From Sitta carolinensis (Eukaryota; Chordata; Aves; Passeriformes; Sittidae): a stretch of DNA of 64,000 nt. Under the pieces are notes generated by a model that was given only the letters and a program-made list of their open reading frames with translations, had not been told where the DNA came from and did not search any database. Position numbers and translations under genes: made by a program. This document shows, in pieces, positions 27,118 through 40,051 of this stretch; the first letter of the stretch is position 1, and every line of letters starts with the position of its first letter. The DNA is taken from positions 115,790,410 through 115,854,409 of the forward strand of contig CM063284.1 of the NCBI GenBank assembly GCA_032173965.1, read 5' to 3'.

Positions 27118-30100
27118 TCTGAAAATCAACTAGAAAACCTTCGCAATTCTGCATCATGAAAGTAGGAATTTTTTGGTGAAAAACCAACTCAGCTGAGAGG
27201 GAAATCAGTTAGACCAATTTTTTTCTTACATATATGACAAAAGTGAAAATGTGGAATCTTAAAGAAGTAAATGAAAAACATCAGTTTATGAACACGGAAC
27301 ATTGATAATGGAAACCAGAAGTCTGAAGAAGAAAAATAATGTTTGGTATGATCAAATAGTGTCAGTAACCAATGAAATCTGGGCAATAGCACACCTCTGG
27401 TCACAAAAGTTGACAATGAGATTAACTGTTGTGGTACAGAAGATAAGTGAATCTAATACATATTCAAGGAAGTGATACATTCATCATTTGCAGTGACAAC
27501 CAAACACTTGTGATTTCCTTTCTAACTATGTAGGATACTAAACACTAAAGTAAAGTAAAATATGTAATGACAGTGCATCAGAGAGTTTACACCCAAGGTT
27601 TTAGAAAGGATTGTGTCAGGAGAACTTGAGCCCTCCTTTGATTTATTTTTTGACTAGATTTTGAAACACTGGAGAAGTTCCAGTGGACTTGGGACAAAAC
27701 CCATAATACATCAACATTTCAGAAGCAAAAATAAGATAAAACACGTTAGCCTGGATCTAGAATCATTAGACCCTATTAAACAATACAACAATAAATAACA
27801 AAATGGCAAGTGAACCAATGACATTGAATTTTATTTTACAGAAAAAGGGTCTTCCCAGAAAATCCATTTTTCATGACATCACAAGCCTGACTAGAAAGGA
27901 CCAAAGTAACATAATGTAGTTGTATTTCTTATATTCTTTAGATTTCATTCCACTTTTTTTTAAAAAAAGTGTACAAACTCCATATAACACACAATATACA
28001 GCAAAAACCCTGCTAACTGACAAACCACTAAAAATAACTGTAGTTGTGGAAATATCATTGTGAGAACTGCTTCAAGGCATGAAGTTTTCAACCTGATGCT
28101 CTGAACTATCTCTGTCTCTCACCCAGTAAAATCTGGAGGAAATGTAAAGAGCTGATGAAGTCACAGATACCAAATGGGGAAGATGAGCAATAGAAAAGCA
28201 TCTGAAAAGTGCACTCATTTGAACTGCATTTGTACACAGCTTTGTACATTTTTTGCATTCATAAAAAAACAATGGCACGCTGGAAAATTATTAACTTGTA
28301 AAGTCACCTGCACATGAACTGCTGGAGTAATTTGGGTAAGAACCAAACAGTCAAGAGCAAGCAAATAGTATACTGCAAGAAAGTGAATAAAAAATGCTGG
28401 CAGCTATGCAACAAGTCACCAGTAGGACCAGTACTGGAATCCCATGTCCAATTCTGACATGTCTATGTTTCAAGTAATATCCCAAAACACTAAGAAATAA
28501 TTGGGAGCCAAAAGAATAATTCAGTGTCAGACTATATAAATCTCTTTTTCAATAATTTACCTTAAAATGGGGTTATGAGACGCTTTCAACACAAACTGTA
28601 AATACCAGCTCAAGAAATCTGTGCTGCTGACAAGTTCTTTATCGATAAACAGAGGAAGAGAAACACATGAATGTTTGGAACAGGTAATTCATGCCAAAGA
28701 GAAAATACACATATTTGATTGAGAATAACACCTCACAGAAGCAACTTATCTAGGAATGTGAAATATTTTCTAGAAATAGAATCTCTATATGTACAAAGCA
28801 GAAGTTCTGATGTCGAAATTTCCCATTGTGGTTGTTTTCTTGGCCTCCGCGTGAGCTTGAAGTCAGCCTATGTATGAGAACAGCACCTTATAACTCTAAA
28901 AGTTTGTGCCTAAACCACAGATTACAGTTACCAACAAAAGCTGATCTATTATCCAGGATGATATGTAGCAGCTCATCTGTACTGCTGAGCGTAACAAATT
29001 CAAGACAAGAGTTTTGTCAGGTAGACAGAACGTTAGCCAAGGTTAGAAAGCCAAGTGTTAAAAGTTACAATTTGCATCCTTCGAGACTGCACATAAAAGC
29101 CCTGCTATTATTTAGCAATGGATCATCTTAAAAAGTTTTAACATCTGCCTTTCCTCTGTGACACATGTAGGGGAGAATTCAATGAGTCTAGCAAGTACCT
29201 GATTTAAACACCTATGTCATCATAGGGTAGGTAAATATACGACCAATGACAATGCCTCAGTACTTTAACTGTTTGCTCAGAAGTAATGGCAATCCATGTC
29301 TCAAATGATCTCCAACCTCTTTCACTGAAGCAGAGCTAAGGACGCGGTTCTCTACTAATTACCATCAAACCTAATCTAAAAGAAAATGCCCTATAATGAC
29401 GGAGTTATCACAATATTTCTAAGTATCCTATTCCAGAATTTTATCTTCATCTTTTTACAAGCTGAGAGTGGTTATTAACTCTCATCTTCATGAGTTAATA
29501 GTCAAGATCTTTCATTCTTCTTGCTTTTTTTCCTGGACTGTGTCAAATTTGTCTTCATCCTTCCCTATACTCCAGATGTGTATGGAGCGCTGCTAACTAC
29601 AGTTGTGTAGTTTTTGATTGGAAATACCTAAAGAATTATAGAAATGTGGAGTCTCAAATCTTCAAAAGAAACTTAACATTTACTGGAGTCTCTTGGCACT
29701 GGACACTTGATAATTTGAAGATCGAGGGTATGTGAAGTTTGGTCTCAAGAAGTAGCAAAAATATTCTTTCTGAGGTCAAGTCCCAGAATTCTATCTGGTC
29801 TCAGGAAAGACCAGAGTGCAAAGAAGCAATTTATCTGTAGAGCAGTTGGCTAAATTGCTTCAGCTGTTGAGTAGAACTAATAACAGCTTACACTATAAAG
29901 CATATGACACATGGTAAACTCACCACAAAACTCCCAAAAGTTTGACAAGACCAGTTCACATGGTCCTCTGTTCATTCAAACTTTAAGTAAAAAATACACT
30001 TAGGACAATTATAATGCCAACATTGGGAACATATTTTGCATAGGTGCACAGAATAAAAATATTTTAAGAAGGTAATTGCTGTGCTCTCACTGTGAGCAGG

Positions 30101-31884
30101 CAGAAAAGTCAGAGAAAATGTCCAGTTAGAGAGTCTGAGAAACAAAGGGTTTAGCCTTGCCCAACTGACAGATTTAACGTTAATTATTTTGCTTTGTGGA
30201 GGCAAATAAATAAATAAATAACAAATCAGACTTGCACAGACTGAGTAGCTCTCAATTGCCCCCTAAGACAAGTGCTGCACAGCTACAGAAAAACCATGAA
30301 AATCAACACCTCTGAATAATCTAGTGCTGGATTCAATACCTGAGATCCCTCTTCAGAATACCGGTGACATCAGGAAAAGTGAGGATCGCTTCCAAGAGCA
30401 ATTTCACAGTACTTAGGCCTGAGAAAGATGATGGTTTACACCACACTAGTAAAAAATGAGCCCTTATGAATGTAAGAATAAGTATCACTTTAGCCACCAG
30501 GGAACTAATTTTCCAGAGTATGTTGAAAAATTTGAAAACGGAAGCAGTGTCAAGCTGGGTCTCAGCTTCACGCATGGGTCTGCAGTGTTAGGGGACAGTA
30601 TGAGAACCACTCATTATGTGTAGATGTCCATCCTACTCTGGGCTGAAACCATATGGTAAAAAGAGCATAAGATGTTGCTTTATACCACAGATGTCAAAGA
30701 ACTTGATAGCAGGGAAAACCCCATGTGCTTATCCAAAGGATGTATTATTGCACTCTCCAATTTATCCACTTTCTGTTGCTCCCTTAGCATATTCTTATTT
30801 GTGAGACCATAAACATACTTCCTACTAAAACTAAAACCATTCTAGGGTGTAAGCACTGTGATATCTCAAACTATTCCAATTTCCTTCATATTTTGAAATA
30901 AGAAACAAAACAGCTTTAATATTTATGTTTTCAAAAGGATGATGATGACTTGGAAATTTTCAGTTAAGGAGCTACCTTGAGACTGTTACAACAGCAAGGG
31001 AAAAGAATAAATTGCACAATCCTGACCTTTTAAAATGTTCTCTAATATATCATGTAAAAAAAGTACAGTATTAAATAAGAAATTTGTTAGCCTTCAGCAC
31101 AGAAGCAGGTTTATTAGCAAACAACTAAGTGGAACAAAAAATCTATAACCCTGATCTTATTGAAATAATTACAGAATCTTTAATGTCCCAGTAGGCATAT
31201 ACAGAGAATAAGATGGAGCACACAGAAAGAGCACAGTAATGAAAACAGACAGAAATAGGCCATTCATCCTACCTTTTACTTAGTGCATACAAACGACTGT
31301 CAGAAGTAGAAGACAACACAAAAATGATTACTTATCAAAAACCAGTGAAAATCTCTTTTATATTACTAAATTTTAGGAATCTTTGGGATAAAAATAAAAT
31401 TAAAATCTACATTCCTGAGAAGTAAATATTTTTTTCATTTATTTGTATGCCTAATTGTCACTTCTAAAAAAACCCCCAAACTGTAATATTAAAGTCAATA
31501 ATAAATCTATTTGAAAAGTAACTACTTAAAATCAGAAGAATCTCACCATTTAACTATTCTGTATCCTGCCCATAGTATATTCAGCAGTGATTCAAAACAC
31601 ACATTAGTAAAGTTTTCAAAATTTACCCAGATGAAAACAGAGATATATTCAAATATCACACTGAGAGCAAAAGATCAGCTTTCCAGCTAGCTATAGTATG
31701 CAGAAGTATGTGCCCAAGTTGGCAAACCTCTAGTAAATTTATCTTTTGAATTTCCTTTATGATTTGTTTGGCTTTGAGTACACTACTTAATGGCACACAG
31801 GAATTTTGTCATGAGACAAAGCAATGAAGACAATGTTCCTGTGCTTCCTTGGGGTAGACTGGAAAGCAGAATGTGACTTTACCC
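27118..31884. other. Non-coding AT-rich DNA, no identified repeat
   Basis: No gene or interspersed repeat is recognised. Small structures include a 21-bp A/T palindrome at 27951-27971 (CAC and GTG ends), a 9-bp stem with a 10-base loop at 29473-29500, and an (AAAT)n run at 30205-30222. Open frames are short and unfamiliar. Confidence 0.5.
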
Positions 31885-31987
31885 TGGGAGGGACTGAGAG
31901 ATCTGAGGTTGCTCAGGCTGGAGACAAGCAGGCTCTGAGGAAACATTTTTCAGCCTTTCAATATATAATAATATACTGTTTAATTAA

Positions 31988-32835
31988 GACTGTTTAATAT
32001 CTTTATTGATGACCTAGATGAGGGGATTGAGACTACCATAGGCAAATTAGCAGAAGACACCAAATTGAGTTGGAGTGTCAGTCTGCTGGAGAGTAGGAAG
32101 ACTCTGCAGAGGGATCTGGACAGTCTGGATAGATGGGTCAAGGCCAAGTGTATGAGGTTTGACAAGACCAAATGCTGGGTCCTAAACTTTGGCAACAATA
32201 ATATCTGCAGCACTATAGGCTGGGGGCAGAGTGCCTGGAAAGGGGTTGAGTGGAAAAAAAACTGGGAATGCTGGTCAACATCCAGATGGACAAGAGCCAG
32301 TGTGTGCCCAGGTGGCCAGCCAAGAAGGCCAATGGCATCCTGGCTTGGATCAGAAATAGTGTGGCCAGCAGAACCACAATGATTGTCCCCTGTACTCAGC
32401 AGTTGTAGGGCAGCATCTCGAGTCCTGTGTCTGGGCACATCAATTCAGGAAGGACTTTGAGGCGATGGTGCAAGTCCAGAGAAGGACAATGAAGCTGGTG
32501 AAGGGTCTGGAGCATCTGATGGAGCTGGGCCTGTTTATCCTGGAGAAAAGGAGTTTCAGGGGAAACTTATCACTCTCTACAACTCCCTATAAGGAAGTTG
32601 CAGCCAGGTGGGGTTCAGCTTCTTCATCTAGGCAACCAGCAAGAGGATAAGAGGACATAACCTTTGGCTGCGGAAGAGAAGGTTTAGGTTGGAGATTAGA
32701 AGGCATTTCTTCCCAGAAAGAGTGATGAAACTTTGAATGGGTTACCCACCAAGGTGGGGGAGTCAGCATCCCTGGAGGTGTTTAAGGAAAGATGCGATGC
32801 GATGCAATGTGATGCGATGAGATGAGATGAGATAG
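31988..32835 (+). mobile_element. CR1 LINE fragment inserted in another CR1; ORF2 pseudogene
   Basis: Translation follows CR1 ORF2 from the [14 protein letters not shown] block at 31992 through [14 protein letters not shown] and [16 protein letters not shown] (32089-32195). A frameshift beyond about 32225 precedes [19 protein letters not shown] and [13 protein letters not shown] (to about 32565) and the end of ORF2 near SLEVF. The catalytic FADD box is LAED at 32047-32058, so the reverse transcriptase would be inactive even without the frameshifts. The copy is about 850 bp, 5' truncated, and stops at the C-terminal codons in a nine-unit pentamer repeat (32791-32835), not in the family's usual 3' untranslated tail. 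The 150-codon frame on the opposite strand is a shadow. Confidence 0.82.
32791..32835 (+). repeat. (GATGM)9 pentanucleotide microsatellite
   Basis: Nine successive 5-bp units: three GATGC, one AATGT, one GATGC, three GATGA and a final GATAG. It lies exactly at the junction between the inserted CR1 and the resumed host CR1. It probably expanded from the GATGC-like codons at the end of ORF2. Confidence 0.9.
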
Positions 32836-33121
32836 TTTTTACCAGGGCTTCTGGTGCTAGAAGGGGCAACAGTTTTAAACTGAGGAAGGGTAGATAGATT
32901 TTGACTGGTTATAAGCAAGTAATTCTTCACTATGGGGGCAGTGAGGCACGGCGATGGGTTGACTAGAGAAGCTGTGGATGCCCCATCCCTGGCAGTGTTC
33001 AAGGACAGGTTGGATGGGGGTCTGAGCAACATGATCTAATGGAACATTCCATGCCCAATACAGGGAAGTTGAAACAAGAAGATTTTTAAAGGCCCCTTCC
33101 AGCCCAAATCATTCTATGATT

Positions 33122-36090
33122 CCTGTAGCACTGAGTTAGATGAAGCTGTTGTGGGTACAGACAGCAGCTGCTTCTCTTTAAGAGAGCCAAAATATCATCC
33201 TCTTCTTGCCCCTCTCTTTAACTTGAATATGGAGGGAGCGTGGAGGCTTTGTACAAATTACTTACCACACACTGCAAAATACACAATGAGATTTTGGTCT
33301 ACAGAACAGGAAGCCACCTTCCTCATGCTTCCTTTCTTCCAGGAAAAACGAGATACTATACAACCCTAAAATAAACTAGCTATTTCCCTTTTCCTGTCTT
33401 CCCCTATATGCGCTAAAATAAGTTTGTTTGCTTTTTTTTTAATCAAACAACCTCAACAATGCTCTGACATAAAACTATGGTGAGCCTTCTTCACCTTCAC
33501 AAGGAAATCTAAAATGTCTTTCATGAAAGTGAATGAGATAAAGGTAAATTATGTCTCAAACCAAACAAAACTGTGTATTGTGGGCTGCTGCTGAAAGCTC
33601 TTGAAAGCAACTCCCAATTTACAGAACTCAGACTCCTAGATGTAATGACAATTATAATGATAATAGAAATATCTTTCCAACAGATAGGGAGAAGAAATGT
33701 TGTTGTGAGGGAAAGGCTAAATTAGATAGAAGGCTTCACATCATAATGCAATTGTAAAAACACTTCAGAAACACTACAATCTTTTATTTACATCTTCCAC
33801 ATTTCATGCATAGTGGTATCCATTCCCTTCATTTCCCTCCAGTTGAGAGGAAATACTAACAATCTCACACATAAAAGGAGACAAAGAATTATTTTCAGGA
33901 CAGCTGTCATTCCCTTTACTTTTCCTGGAGAAAAGGAAGTATGTCACATTATTGTCATAACCAGAATAAAGAAATTTTAATTGTGACATAAGTTTGCAAA
34001 GGGAATGGCTTCATTAGTCTCTCCTAATTCTACTAGGTTGAGATAACAAACATGACGGAGATATTTTTTTATTGTTTCTCTGCATAGTAAGTAGAGCTGA
34101 AATTCCTTATAGGGGTTTATGTATATGCCAAATGCCAGTTTCAAAGTCCATACTGCTTGGTTTAATATTTTTAAGCATTTAGACTTTGATGCATTTTTTT
34201 AAAATACAGAAATTACTTTCCAAAATAGTTTAAACTACCTCTATATATTGCAGGTTTCAATGATAACACTTACTGTTTTCTAAAGATTAAAATCTCCTAC
34301 TTTATACTAAAAAAGCGTTTTTAAGATGATTATGAGCAAGGTTAGTGCTCTAGCAGCCCATATCCTGCAGTTTCAGGAACTACTGTATTTCTTGTGAGCC
34401 CCCAGAGCCATAACAACTCTTGTCCTTATGCAATTGCTGGCCAGGTTGTCATTTATACTGTGTCTCTTTCACCCTGCACTGGCATTCCAAACAAGGTATG
34501 CACCCAACAGTCTTGCCTGTTCATACTTTGCACAGTATAAACTGCCCCTCCCAGCAGGAAAATACCTGAGGTAACCAAATCACATTATCACATCTTGGCA
34601 GGGAAAAGAGTGGGAGAGTGTTTTGCTATTTATTGTGAAATGCCCAAGAAAAAAAAAAAAAAAAGTAGTATAAGTTACTCATTTGGAGAGGATTAAAAAA
34701 TGCTGAATGGGAAATGAACATTATATTTAAACTAGCTACATGACAACTTAAAATTATCTTTATTTATTGTGATATTTCAAATCTTAATGTTCTCTGTAGA
34801 GGTGTTTAAATTTATGTTAGTGATCAGAACAAGTTTTCACCATAAAATTCTATGGTTCATTCTGAGTGAACCCTTTAGCAAAAATTAAATGCTAATATAC
34901 AAGGTATAATTAGAATACAGTATGCATACTGAAGCTTCTTACTACTTATGAACATTATTTTCAAGGTATGTGATTCCCCTCTTTTGACTGTGAGGGCACA
35001 AACTAGAACAAACACATAGTGAAATGCATGAAATTCATTATGCAGCTTCTCAACTGCTCACAATACTCCTATTAAAAATGCATAACAGTGTTCTTACAAA
35101 GGGTCAACATTGTGCACTTTGACTCAACAAAGAAAATGCTTTGCTGAATGTTTTAGACATTTCTCTGTGGTGCATGAGGGTAGCAGAATCTCTGCTCTGC
35201 TCTTTCATTGTTTTTATTTGGAAGACAGTTCAGTCTCCAGATATGCATTAACGACAAGGCAAATATTTACATGTTAATAAAGACTTAGCTTACTCTAGTC
35301 AGGGAGGTTCTGTGCAAAGCTGGTGGGGACAACCATCTGCCAGGGAAAAGGATTTTTAAGTGGTGGTGTATGCCCCACAGAAACATGGAATGAATCCACA
35401 TCTGGTTCCCGTACCACACTCCTTGAGACTTAGAGCTGCTTACTACAGACCGCACCATCCACCTGTCAACACACCACAAAGGACAGTCTGCTGGGTCCTT
35501 GGCCCTCTCTACCTTTTCCTTTTCTTGCACTTTGCCTCAGAGTGCCTATAGTCATTGTCACACAATTAATCATGCACAGTTTACTAAGTTTCAGTTAGAC
35601 CATCCTCCTGTGCATGTTACTGTGACGCAGATAGAAACACACAGTAACACACACAACAGGTGTTCAGGCAGAGAAGAAGAAAAGTCTCTCATTTATTGTT
35701 GACCTCGTCTATATAAGTTTCTGGACAGTGATCAGAGATTGGACAGAGAAGTTACCACCTCTCTATCTTCACTGTTCACTTGAGAAGTTTATTAGGTGAT
35801 ATCTTTTCACAAAGGAATGTAAACATGATTCTTGTTTATCTTACAATTCATGAGAACTGACTCCACTATACTAAAACAAATCAGAAGGCTTATTTTCAGG
35901 GACAACACCTGCACACCCTAACCACATGCCTCTTTAGATAGGAGAGTCTCAGATGTATCAGCAACCAAATAAATTTCTATAGATTACTACTTTGTTTCAA
36001 AAGGCTGAGACTTATTACAGATAATGTTTGATTTTCTGATGCCTCAGAAAATTATCACAGCTCATAAGCCATCACCCAAAACTAATAGAC
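33122..36090. other. Non-coding DNA, no identified repeat
   Basis: No gene is recognised. An A-run lies at about 34650-34665. The 35.28-35.72 kb stretch is richer in GC and ends with TATATAAG at about 35710, but I could not place it in a repeat family or support it as a promoter. Confidence 0.45.
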
Positions 36091-36680
36091 AACTTATTTT
36101 GACTGGGATAGAGTTAATTTTCTCCACAGTGTCCGGTGTGGGGCTGTGTTTTGGATTTGTGCTTTACAAAGGGTTGATAACATAGTGATGCTTTTGTTGT
36201 TGCTGAGCAGGGCTTACACAAAGCCAAGGCCTTTTCTGCCTCTCCTGCTGCCATGCTGATGGAGGCTGGGGGTGCATGGGACATTGGGAGGAGACACAGC
36301 TGGGACAGGAGACCCCAATGGACCAAAGGGATACTCCACACTATAAGGCATCATATTCAGGATATAAAGTTGGGGGAAGAAGAAGGAAGTGGGATGTTTG
36401 GAGTGATGGTGTTTTTCCCAAGTAACTGTTATGTGTGATGGGGCCCTGCTCTCCTGGAGATGGCTGAACACCTTTCCTGCCCATGGGAAGCAGTGAATTA
36501 ATTCCTTCTTTTGCTTTGCTTGTATGTACAGCCTTTGCCTCCCCTATTAAACTTTTTTCCTTTCAACCCACAAGTTTTCTAGCTTTTACCATTCTGATTC
36601 TCTCTCCAATCCTGCTTGTGGGGAAGTGAGCAAGTGGCTCTGTGGGGCTTGGTTGATAGCTGTGGGTTTAAACCACAACA
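36091..36680 (+). mobile_element. Solo ERVL-type LTR, sense strand
   Basis: This is the same LTR family as at 12.8 kb, here in transcriptional sense. It starts with a GACTGGGATAGAGTTAATTTTC-type block at 36101 and ends in the GTTTAAACCACAACA block at 36666-36680. LTR signals are visible in order: ATATAAA at 36362-36368 (TATA box), GAGATGGCTGAACACC near 36457, and ATTAAA at 36546-36551 (polyadenylation hexamer), followed by T/C-rich sequence. The canonical 5' TG appears mutated to AA at 36091. No clear 5-bp duplication remains (TAGAC on the left, GCAGA/CAGAC-like on the right). No retroviral coding sequence adjoins. Length, about 590 bp, agrees with the other complete copy. Confidence 0.85.
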
Positions 36681-39600
36681 GCAGACAAGAACTAGTAAGG
36701 TTTTCCTGATCCGTCTATGAAGTGTCTAGTTTCCTTTTACCATTTAATATTGAGTTTGCAAGAGCAAATACAATCAGGACACAGGTACTCATCATTAGAA
36801 GTGTAGGTGATGCCTGAACCTCCACCTGTAACTCCACTGAATTTAGCAGAGCTAGCCCAGAATTAGCAGGCTGAATGGCTGCCACATGCCATACAGCCTA
36901 GATGGAGTCATTCAGAAACAGATTCTATGTTTTTCTTCACTAATGCAGCTTGCAGTGATGAGCCTGCAGCCACCTCTTCTGCATAGAGAGGGATCTTCTG
37001 GGCAGCCCAGCGAACCCTGTGGCTACTGCTTCTCTCCCTCACTTGCTGAACCAGGATGAGGAAAAGGACAGTGGTTGTGTGTGTTAGAGTCAAGGGATGA
37101 ATCTTAATCCTATAGAGCTCATGCATATTTAGGGCAAGCTAGGTAAGGCCAAGAATCAGCAACTGAAACCCAAATGTTCACCCCAGCTCAGACTGTTGTC
37201 TTGCTTACCAAAATCTCAGGCCAGCTACTTAGCTGGACTGTGCGCTGACCCCTTCCTGTGAGACTGCAGCGTGCCAGACAAAAGGTTGCACTTCCCAGAC
37301 TTGTTCAGAGATGGAGCTGGGACCAGTCCCAACGCACTAGCAGTTCTGGGAGTCAGAAGTGTTTAGACTCTCCCAGTTGAGACGCCGTCTTTGAGGATCA
37401 GGTTCCTAGCCATCAAACATGAATGGGTGGAACAACCAATTATTTTGTATTACTTTGGCTCCCAGTACATGCTAAATCAGTCATAAGATCATGTGCAGCC
37501 TGTTCTGAGGATTTGACAGCTACTACACACTTTCAAGTTGATTCCTTCCAATTTGGAGCTTCTCAGAAACAAACATGGACAACCTGCAGAGAGAGAGATT
37601 CACACATTTGGCAGAAAAGCCTTCAAAACTGAAGTTTGAAAAGAGAGTGCTAGTACTAAAGCACCATAAAAAGATACTATGAAATTAAAAAAAAAAAAAA
37701 AGAGACAAATTATAGCCCAAATTCTGAAAGCATAAAGTTGCTGAAGGTATGTAAGCCTGTATGTAAATAAATGTGTGTATATATGGGTATAGATACAATA
37801 TGAATGACAGATTGAAGCATCTGATCTACATACCAAAATTTTTTGAGCAGATTGTTAATTTATTTTAAACTGCATAGTAACACTTCTAAAATGCACTAAT
37901 CACAACAATGTAAATACTCTAAGATTCATGTAACATATATATTTAGATGATTTCATGTTTTCAGGGATTAAAAATGCAGATATAAAACCTTTTTATAATT
38001 TGATGTGCTATCACCCATGAAAAAGATTGAATGCCATCAGGAGATCCAAGCATCCTTGGCAAAAAGAGTCGTATATATATTCTTGAAATATGAGACATTA
38101 ACATTGCATTGTCTAACTGACATGTTATCCTTAAATCAACTTTAGATAATATTTTAATGATGTAATTGTCAACAGCGAAAAAAAGATAGTGAGAAATAAG
38201 GTTTTGAGGATCAATAGCCTGATCATAGTTAAGGACTGTGTTACATACCCTTGGGTTTATTTTGTTGGCAGGAAAAACATGTCAAGGATCATGCAGTTCA
38301 TTTAAGTCCAGCAGAAAACATTTGCTTCAACTCTTAGCTTTATTTAACCTTGAAATACCATTGTAAATTTAGGGGTAATTTAAAAAGCATTGATTAATTC
38401 TACAAAAACCAAGTCCACCTGCTCCCAGTGAAAGCTGCACTTCTTTCTAAAGATTCCTTTTGAGACGTGATGATTTATTAATTTCCAGATACTGAAACAC
38501 ACATGTAGACCCTCATCCTCATCTTGATATTATATTGTCTTTTCTCTCAGATTTCCCTTGACTAGGTCTCCACTTCACTGCTTAAAAAAATCTGAGAAAA
38601 ACTGTTCAGAGAGCTGGAACATCATGAATCAAGTGTCTAAAATGATACTTACATAGGTTTTAAAACAGAGATGCCATTGTGAAAATGTCTACTCAGTTCA
38701 TGTCTAACAATGAAAGTTTAGGTATCTATTCATTTTCTCATAATACCCAGACGTGTAGTACTCCATCTTTGAATACAAACAGAGGTTCTTAAGTTTCATA
38801 AAGAGGACATCTTATCTGATAATTCATGTGTAGTTCCAAAAAGTCAACAATCAATAAGTCCCTCTGTTTAGCACATTGCAACACTTCAGTCTTTCCCTGG
38901 ATTAAGCCAAACACTATTTTTGTATGAGGAAAAAAAAACACTGCTTAGCTGCCATTCCTTATTTGTTTAGTAGCACACAGTCATTAATGGCCATTTTTAT
39001 TAGAGAAGAAATTTGAGCTTACTACACTAGTCAGTTGCACAGAATCAACAATTAAAAACATCCAGTCTTGTCATTTGAACTCAAGGAGTTCACTTTTGCT
39101 CTCGTATTCTGAAAGAACAGAAGCAGCCTAAACAGGAAGACACTTTCCTGGATGTCACAGGTTCTGCCTAATCTATGTACCTGTTGCATGTACAACAGAA
39201 TAGAGAAAGAAATCTGCAGAACCCTTAATTCATTCAGGTTCAGCTGGATCTTCAAAGTTTCAATGGCTTATTCGCATCCAAGGTCCAAATGCCTGGCTAC
39301 CACCTAGTGCTTCCTCCTTGCCAGAGACAGCCCTGAAAGCCACATGAAAATGTACATAAGACAGAGGCCCTGGAATACCAAAACTGAAATATGAAGCTCA
39401 CCTTAACACAATTCCTTAAACTGAAAATTATTAGGCACACCATCTTGTATTTGTCAGCAATTCAGGTTTTAAGGAAAAACTGCTATTCACTTAAAGCATT
39501 TCACTATTCCAAAAAACCTTCACCTGAAGTAAAAGATCACTTGAAAGAACTATAAAACAAAAGTGCTTCCATGTAACTATTGATTTGAGAAAAATATCAA

Positions 39601-40051
39601 CAAATCTTGTAAAATAAGTATTTGATTTTGAGATAATAACCATTATTATTAATTTCGTATTTAAAGAAGCAAGACTAATGTTCCAGTTCTTTGTTTGGGA
39701 AAATATTTTGATAATCAAATTAACTAATGGCATGAGTATAAAACATTATTCAATTTTCACAGCCAGGAAAATAATCTGTATCAATGATTTGGAACAGTGA
39801 TTCATATTCATATGATTTTTTTTTTTTTAACTAGCAGACATATTGAACATTGTCATGTTTATTTAATTAGATTATTTTATTTTGTTTACAAAGATTGAAT
39901 TTAATAAGGAAATTGGAACTATACAACAAAAAAATCTGCTTTTAAAAAAAATGTATCACCTAATTATTCATTTCTAAATGCATCTATTTTAAGCTTTAAT
40001 CTTCTCAAATTTATGCTTAAGAAATGTAACTGAGTATTGAGAAAGATGGTC
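36681..40051. other. Non-coding DNA, no identified repeat
   Basis: The first 750 bases are relatively GC-rich with scattered CpG (for example around 37240-37400) but carry no frame or promoter signature I can support. The remainder is AT-rich. An A-run occurs at 37687-37700. No gene is recognised. Confidence 0.45.

Larger units (their letters stand above)
31885..33121 (+). mobile_element. Host CR1 LINE 3' end, split by a second CR1
   Basis: Two separated pieces belong to one plus-strand CR1 3' region. The left piece, about 31885-31968, reads like the family text GGTTGTTCAGCCTGGAGA through CAGCCTTTCAATA. The right piece, about 32836-33121, resumes a few dozen bases later in the same text (TTTTTACCAGGGC, then TTTTAAACTGA) and runs to the classical terminus CATTCTATGATTC at about 33107-33119. 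It includes GATGCCCCATCCCTGG and GGTCTGAGCAACATGATCTA. About 35 bases expected between the pieces are missing. The pieces are interrupted by the separate CR1 copy at 31988-32835. Confidence 0.75.

Noticed and set aside
31980..32438. A 152-codon open frame on the minus strand, the longest in the window
   Set aside because: It is antisense to CR1 ORF2 sequence read on the plus strand and is a shadow of that element.
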